From positions 2,418,001 through 2,482,000 of the forward strand of contig NZ_LN831302.1 of assembly GCF_001488575.1 (NCBI RefSeq): a DNA stretch of 64,000 nt, in the 5' to 3' direction. Source of the DNA: Halobacterium hubeiense. GTDB lineage: Archaea > Halobacteriota > Halobacteria > Halobacteriales > Halobacteriaceae. Within the stretch, counting starts at the first letter, position 1, and each line of letters opens with the position of its first letter. The notes under the pieces were generated by a model. That model was not told the DNA's origin. It did not search any database and saw nothing but the letters and a program-made list of their open reading frames with translations. The position numbers were made by a program, and so were the translations under genes. Below, piece by piece: positions 60,072 to 64,000 of the stretch.

Positions 60072-60557
60072 ATGACGGGCGCACTCGTCGCGGCCGACCT
60101 GTTCCCGCGCGGGGTCGCGCAGTACCTCGTCGGCGGCGTGTTCGTCGGACTCGGCGCCGCCATCATCTACTTCGGCACCGGCATCATCGCGGGCGCGAGC
60201 ACGTTCCTCGAATCCACGCTGTCGTACGTCTCCGACGTCGACCGGTTCAACCGGGGGAAGTACGTGCGCTCGCGGGACTGGCGGGTCGTGTTCACCGTCG
60301 GCATCGTCGCCGGCGCGGCCGTCTACACGCTCGTCTCCGGGAGCGGCGCGTGGACGACTGACGTCCAGTGGTGGCGGCTGCTCGGCGGCGGCGTCCTCGT
60401 CGGCGTCGGCACGCGCGTCGGGAAGGGCTGCACGTCCGGGCACGGCGTCTGCGGCGTCGGGTCGCTCTCCGACGCCTCGCTCGTGAACGTCGCGACGTTC
60501 CTCGGCGTCGCCATCGGAACGGCACAACTGGTGCAGGCCGTGGGGGTGTCGCCGTGA
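60072..60557 (+). CDS. YeeE/YedE-family sulfur permease, first half
   Basis: 161 residues with four hydrophobic segments. The family motif GKGCTSGHGVCGVGSLSDAS has the conserved Cys that is thought to pass sulfur across the membrane. Classical YeeE proteins are about 350 residues; here the function is split with the next gene. It begins directly after the fusion protein's stop, and its TGA overlaps the start of its partner (GTGA). Confidence 0.92.
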   Translation: MTGALVAADLFPRGVAQYLVGGVFVGLGAAIIYFGTGIIAGASTFLESTLSYVSDVDRFNRGKYVRSRDWRVVFTVGIVAGAAVYTLVSGSGAWTTDVQWWRLLGGGVLVGVGTRVGKGCTSGHGVCGVGSLSDASLVNVATFLGVAIGTAQLVQAVGVSP

Positions 60558-61006
60558 CCCGCGAGAGCGAAGCGACCGACGGGAGCGAGCGCAGTCCGCT
60601 GGTGCTGGCCGTCGTGCTGCTGGGCGGGCTCGTGTTCGGGTTCGGGCTGGCGCTCAGCGAGATGGCGAAACCCGAGGTCGTCCTCGACTTCCTCCAGCTG
60701 GAGGACCTCGGGCTCGTCTTCGTGATGGGCGGCGCGGCCGTCGTCTCCGGGCTGTCCTTCTTCGTCGCGACGCGGTACCTCGACCGCGCGCCGGTGACCG
60801 GGAGAGCCTACGGCCGCCGGCTGAAAGACCTCGACCGGAACGTCGTCGTCGGCGGCGCGGTGTTCGGCGTCGGCTGGGGGATTTCGGGCATCTGCCCGGG
60901 CGCGGCGTACGCCAGCCTCGGCGTCGGCAACCTCCCGATTCTGTGGGGCGTCGCGGGGATGTTCCTCGGCGCGTACGCGCAAGGCTACTGGCGGAGCCGG
61001 AGCTGA
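60554..61006 (+). CDS. YeeE/YedE-family sulfur permease, second half
   Basis: 150 residues starting at GTG 60554. The motif WGISGICPGAAYASLGVGN carries the second conserved Cys. The N-terminal hydrophobic LVLAVVLLGGLVFGFGLALS and other helices give four membrane segments. With its partner it presumably makes a thiosulfate/persulfide-type transporter (TsuA-like), feeding TusA, DsrE and the rhodanese fusion. The gap to the permease contains a short GATTC-CCAC-GAATC repeat but no gene. Confidence 0.92.
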   Translation: MTRESEATDGSERSPLVLAVVLLGGLVFGFGLALSEMAKPEVVLDFLQLEDLGLVFVMGGAAVVSGLSFFVATRYLDRAPVTGRAYGRRLKDLDRNVVVGGAVFGVGWGISGICPGAAYASLGVGNLPILWGVAGMFLGAYAQGYWRSRS

Positions 61007-61124
61007 CGGTCTTGTCCGATTCCCACGAATCAGTTTGTGGGCAAGTCGCGTTCCGGTCGAGGTGCCGGAGTGAGTGCGCGGCTCCGCCAGCGTACCTCGC
61101 GCCCGGTACCGCGGCTGTCCGCCG

Positions 61125-62345
61125 TCAGTGCGCGTGCGCTCGCTCCGTGTCTTCGTCGGCGTTCGCGCCGTACATCAGGTAGAGTTCCGCGAGGAAGACC
61201 AGCGTGAACGCCGCGTTCAGGTACGTCGTGTACCCCGAGGGCGCGGTGCCGCCGGCTTCGCCCTGCGCGGGCACGAGTCCGAGGCCGTGCCACGCGTAGT
61301 GGATGACGATACCGGAGACGACGGCGGTGACGAAGATGCCGACGAACAGCACCGCTGCCATCCGCAGCCCGTAGTACCGGCGGTAGGCGTCGGTGATGGT
61401 CGGGACGATGAGGTCCGCGAAGATGAACGACATGACGCCGCCGAACGCGATGCCGTTGCTCCAGAGGATGACTGCGAACGGGACGTTCCCCACCGAGCAG
61501 ACGAACGTCACGACGCCGACCGTGACGCCGATGATGGCGCTCGCGGCGACCCACGTGAACGACCCCTGCGCGCCGACGTCGAACAGCGTCGTCCACCACG
61601 CGCGCGGCACGAACGCGCCGATGAGGCCCGCGACGAGGAAGCCGGCGACGATGTCCGTCCACAGCATCTTCCACTCGCCGACCGCGTTCTTCGCGGCGAG
61701 CCGCCAGCCCTGCCGGGTCGCGAGACTGGGCTGGCGCTCGCCGGCCTCGCGTTCCTCGCGGTACGTGCGCTTGCAGGACTCCGAGCAGAAGTACTCGGTC
61801 CCCGAGTCGGTCTCCAGCGTGACGACGTCGTCGCTGGTCGGGTCCACGTCCATCCCGCACACCGGGTCGCGGACGCCCTCCGCGGCCTGAACGTGCTCGC
61901 GGGCGGCCGCGAACCACGACTCGGGCACGACGAACTTGAAGACGCCGGCGAGCAACACGATGAGCAACAGCCCGGCGACGTAGTCGGCGAGCACGAACTC
62001 CCAGCCGAGCAGAATCCACATCACCAGCCCGAGTTCGATGACGAGGTTCGTGGACGCGAACTGGAACGCCGCCAGGCTCGCTATCGGGGACGCGCCCTTC
62101 TTGAAGAGGCTCTTGGTCGTCGCGACGGCGCCGAACGAACACGACGACGACGCGGCGCCGAACAGCGTCCCGAGCCCGAGTTCGCGGAGGCCGGACCCGC
62201 CGAGCACCCGGGACATCCGCTGTTCGCTGACGAACGTCTCGACGGCGCCCGCGATAGTGAACCCGAGCACGAGCGCCCACCACGTCTCCCAGAACATCTC
62301 GGCGCCGAACCTGACGCCCGCCGCGAGCGTGTCGACGACGCTCAT
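61125..62345 (-). CDS. Permease (ArsP/DUF318-type) with an embedded YHS metal-binding domain
   Basis: 406 residues. Two bundles of four to five helices carry the permease signatures AASSSCSFGAVATTKSLFKK and TFVCSVGNVPFAVILWSNG. Between them a YHS domain is inserted (DPVCGMDVDPTSDDVVT... FCSESCKRTYREE), a small domain that binds heavy metals. This arrangement occurs in predicted metal or organoarsenical efflux proteins. The substrate is not readable. A palindrome between its TATA and start codon (62351-62369) is a likely repressor site. Confidence 0.88.
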   Translation of the reverse strand: MSVVDTLAAGVRFGAEMFWETWWALVLGFTIAGAVETFVSEQRMSRVLGGSGLRELGLGTLFGAASSSCSFGAVATTKSLFKKGASPIASLAAFQFASTNLVIELGLVMWILLGWEFVLADYVAGLLLIVLLAGVFKFVVPESWFAAAREHVQAAEGVRDPVCGMDVDPTSDDVVTLETDSGTEYFCSESCKRTYREEREAGERQPSLATRQGWRLAAKNAVGEWKMLWTDIVAGFLVAGLIGAFVPRAWWTTLFDVGAQGSFTWVAASAIIGVTVGVVTFVCSVGNVPFAVILWSNGIAFGGVMSFIFADLIVPTITDAYRRYYGLRMAAVLFVGIFVTAVVSGIVIHYAWHGLGLVPAQGEAGGTAPSGYTTYLNAAFTLVFLAELYLMYGANADEDTERAHAH

Positions 62346-62350
62346 GTGTC

Positions 62351-62369
62351 AACGAAGGGGCGCTTCGTT
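62351..62369 (-). promoter_or_regulatory. Palindromic operator of the YHS permease gene
   Basis: AACGAAG-GGGCG-CTTCGTT is a perfect inverted repeat with 7-bp arms. It starts 6 bp from the permease ATG and overlaps the TATA-like CACTAAACG on the minus strand (about 62366-62375). A metal-responsive repressor (ArsR/DtxR-like) bound here would block initiation. No regulator gene is adjacent in this window. Confidence 0.6.
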
Positions 62370-62465
62370 TAGTGGCGTTGTGGTTGGATTCGTTCGGCTA
62401 CTCGGTGGTGGAATCTTGGAACGTAAAGCAGACGCGCCGCTACGAAGTCGAGGAGTGAAGGAAAG

Positions 62466-62538
62466 TAGTCCATCCTGGATTCGAACCAGGGTCGAAGCCC
62501 CCAGAAGGCTTCAGGATTGGCCGCTACCCCAATGGACT
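62466..62538 (-). tRNA. tRNA-Gln (anticodon CTG)
   Basis: On the minus strand the 73-nt cloverleaf is complete. The acceptor AGTCCAT pairs with ATGGACT, with discriminator A. The D-arm has GGGGTAGCGGCC. The anticodon stem GAAGCC/GGCTTC encloses loop TTCTGGG, giving anticodon CTG for glutamine. The T-arm is CCTGG-TTCGAAT-CCAGG. No intron is visible and the CCA end is not encoded. In archaea Gln-tRNA is normally made by the amidotransferase route. Between it and the permease the 120 bp hold the permease promoter only. Confidence 0.95.
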
Positions 62539-62689
62539 GCTCGCACACGGTAGAAGGCGATTGTGGCTTATGAGTGTTGCGAACCCCGACGACGGAGGTG
62601 CTGCGAGCGCTCCGGCGACCGCGTCACGCCGACCGCGCGAACGTGCCCAGTTCGACGCCTATTTGCCGTCCGAGGATGCACGTTCGCGT

Positions 62690-63274
62690 ATGTACGTCGG
62701 ACGGTTCGTCGTCGTCGGTCCGGACGTGGCAGCGTACCGAGTGTCCTCGCGGTCGTTCCCGAACCGCCGGGTAGTCGAGCGCGAGGACGCGCTGACGGTC
62801 GCGCCGACGCCGGACGCGCCGGAGACGGACAACCCCTACGTGTCGTACAACTGCTACCGGACGGCGGCGGGCCACGCGGTCGTCGGGAACGGCAGCCACG
62901 TCGACCCGATTACGGAGAAGCTCGGGCTGGGCTACCCGGCGCGGGACGCGCTCGCTGAATCGCTGCTCGCGCTCGACTACGAGAAAGACGACTACGACAC
63001 GCCCCGCATCGCGGGGGTGCTGACGCCCGACGCCGGGGCGTACGTCGGGACGGTGCGGAAGGACGCGCTGCTCGTCGAAGAAGTCGAGGAGCCGACGCTG
63101 GTCGCGACCTACGAGAAGGACAGTCCCGAGCCAATCGGCTTCGAGGCCGACACCGCCAGCGAGGCCGCCGGAGAGGCGTACAGCGCGGCGTTCGAGCACG
63201 CGGTGTGTTCGGTCGGCGTCGTGCGCGACGGCGACGGGTACGCGACGGCAATCGAGAACGGGCCGGAGAACTAA
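62690..63274 (+). CDS. purO: IMP cyclohydrolase (archaeal PurO)
   Basis: 194 residues: [40 protein letters not shown] and [20 protein letters not shown] match archaeal PurO, the NTN-fold enzyme that closes the inosinate ring from FAICAR in purine synthesis. An upstream in-frame stretch of 43 codons from 62561 is rejected: GCCTATTTGCCG (62657-62668) lies 28 nt before ATG 62690. It is followed by the phosphoesterase gene after 25 bp. Confidence 0.94.
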   Translation: MYVGRFVVVGPDVAAYRVSSRSFPNRRVVEREDALTVAPTPDAPETDNPYVSYNCYRTAAGHAVVGNGSHVDPITEKLGLGYPARDALAESLLALDYEKDDYDTPRIAGVLTPDAGAYVGTVRKDALLVEEVEEPTLVATYEKDSPEPIGFEADTASEAAGEAYSAAFEHAVCSVGVVRDGDGYATAIENGPEN

Positions 63275-63299
63275 GGGCGAGCGCGACCGACTCGCTGGT

Positions 63300-63959
63300 A
63301 TGAAGGTCGCCGTCGTCTCGGACGTTCACTCGAATCTGGTGGCGCTGGAGGCCGTCCTCGACGACCTGCCGGACGTGGACGCGGTCGTCTGCGCCGGCGA
63401 CGTGGTCGGCTACAACCCGTGGCCCGCCGAGTGCGTGGACGCGCTCCGCGAGCGGGACGTGCCGACGGTGATGGGAAACCACGACCGGATGGTGGCGACC
63501 GACCGGAACTTCGGCGGAAACGGGATGGCGCAAGCCGGAGTCAGGCACGCCAAGCGGGAGCTGAACGACGTGCAACTGGACTGGGTGCAGCGGCTCCCGC
63601 GCGAGCGCACGCTGTTCGACGGGCGCGTGAAGGTCGTCCACGACCACCCCGAGGTGCAGGACCGATACACGTATCCGGACGCGTTCGGCCCGCACCTGAT
63701 CGGCGACGAGGACGCCCTGATTCTCGGGCACACGCACGTCCAGCACCACGAGGTCTACGACGAGGGAATCGTGTTGAACCCGGGGAGCGTCGGTCAGCCG
63801 CGGGACCGCGACCCTCGCGCGGCGTACGCGGTGCTGGACGTCGAAACGCCGTCGGTCGAGGAGCGACGCGTCGAGTACGACGTCGACCGCGTCGCGGAGG
63901 CGGTGCGGGACGCGGGGCTGCCCGACGGGACCGCCGACCGGCTCGCGGACGGGCGGTAG
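63300..63959 (+). CDS. Metallophosphoesterase (YfcE/calcineurin-like)
   Basis: 219 residues. Metal ligands are in order: VVSDVHSNLVALEAVL, CAGDVVGYNPWP, MGNHDRMVA and ILGHTHVQHHEVY, then NPGSVGQPRDRDPRAAYAVL. All are intact. This is the class of small bacterial/archaeal phosphodiesterases (YfcE-like). The natural substrate is unknown. It is in the same orientation as purO and probably co-transcribed. The window ends 41 bp after it with no further feature. Confidence 0.92.
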   Translation: MKVAVVSDVHSNLVALEAVLDDLPDVDAVVCAGDVVGYNPWPAECVDALRERDVPTVMGNHDRMVATDRNFGGNGMAQAGVRHAKRELNDVQLDWVQRLPRERTLFDGRVKVVHDHPEVQDRYTYPDAFGPHLIGDEDALILGHTHVQHHEVYDEGIVLNPGSVGQPRDRDPRAAYAVLDVETPSVEERRVEYDVDRVAEAVRDAGLPDGTADRLADGR

Positions 63960-64000
63960 GCAGCCGTCACTGGGAGGGTGCGTGGGCATTCTCGTCGACG

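Overview
The window is about 64 kb of haloarchaeal (class Halobacteria) main chromosome. The evidence is a very high G+C content, strongly acidic proteins, TATA boxes centred about 28 nt before start codons (leaderless transcripts), twin TatC proteins, a SAMP2 ubiquitin-like modifier, archaeal PCNA/RFC/Orc1/PriL/RadA/Hjc, eIF1A-Rio1-KH, a thermosome and NMD3. The genus cannot be fixed from sequence alone. There are no rRNA genes, CRISPR arrays, inteins or intact IS elements; one tRNA gene (Gln, CTG) is present.

Layout: 0-8.3 kb has the 3' end of ligA, pcn, a DUF4382 lipoprotein, rlmE, a queuosine-precursor-type transporter with a small ribbon-helix-helix protein, and the divergent tatC2/tatC1 pair. 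8.5-19 kb has a MutS5-type ATPase, an Orc1/Cdc6 protein, rpiA, small zinc and histone-fold proteins, phosphohexomutase, a GNAT gene behind samp2, a bactofilin-like membrane protein and rfcS. 19-33 kb has metabolic and conserved unknown genes around alaS and cysK, plus two decayed genes. 33-45 kb is rich in DNA repair and RNA/ribosome genes (XPD-like helicase, taw2/trm5-like, nmd3, radA, priL, hjc, eif1A, rio1, trpS, KH protein). 45-52 kb has thermosome, an ornithine cyclodeaminase/alanine dehydrogenase-type gene, tyrS and mdh. 52-64 kb has hel308-cgi121 and a sulfur-trafficking cluster: tusA-dsrE diverging from a rhodanese/metallo-beta-lactamase protein and two YeeE/YedE halves. It closes with a YHS-containing permease, tRNA-Gln, purO and a phosphoesterase.

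Most notable non-gene signals: (1) a 22-codon leader ORF with two Trp codons (W-R-W) in the loop of a perfect 10-bp hairpin directly before trpS, an attenuator-like arrangement; (2) a 273-nt element before hel308 whose four long inverted repeats abut with no linker, forming a four-way junction; (3) a family of 3' structured elements after tatC1, the thermosome gene and the cyclodeaminase gene, with compensatory stem changes; (4) an operon of an XRE regulator and DUF2178 protein preceded by two palindromic operators and a translationally coupled 23-codon ORF; (5) a small zinc protein carrying an in-frame palindromic insertion. Several promoter palindromes (mdh, permease, lipoprotein, alaS) are candidate operators.
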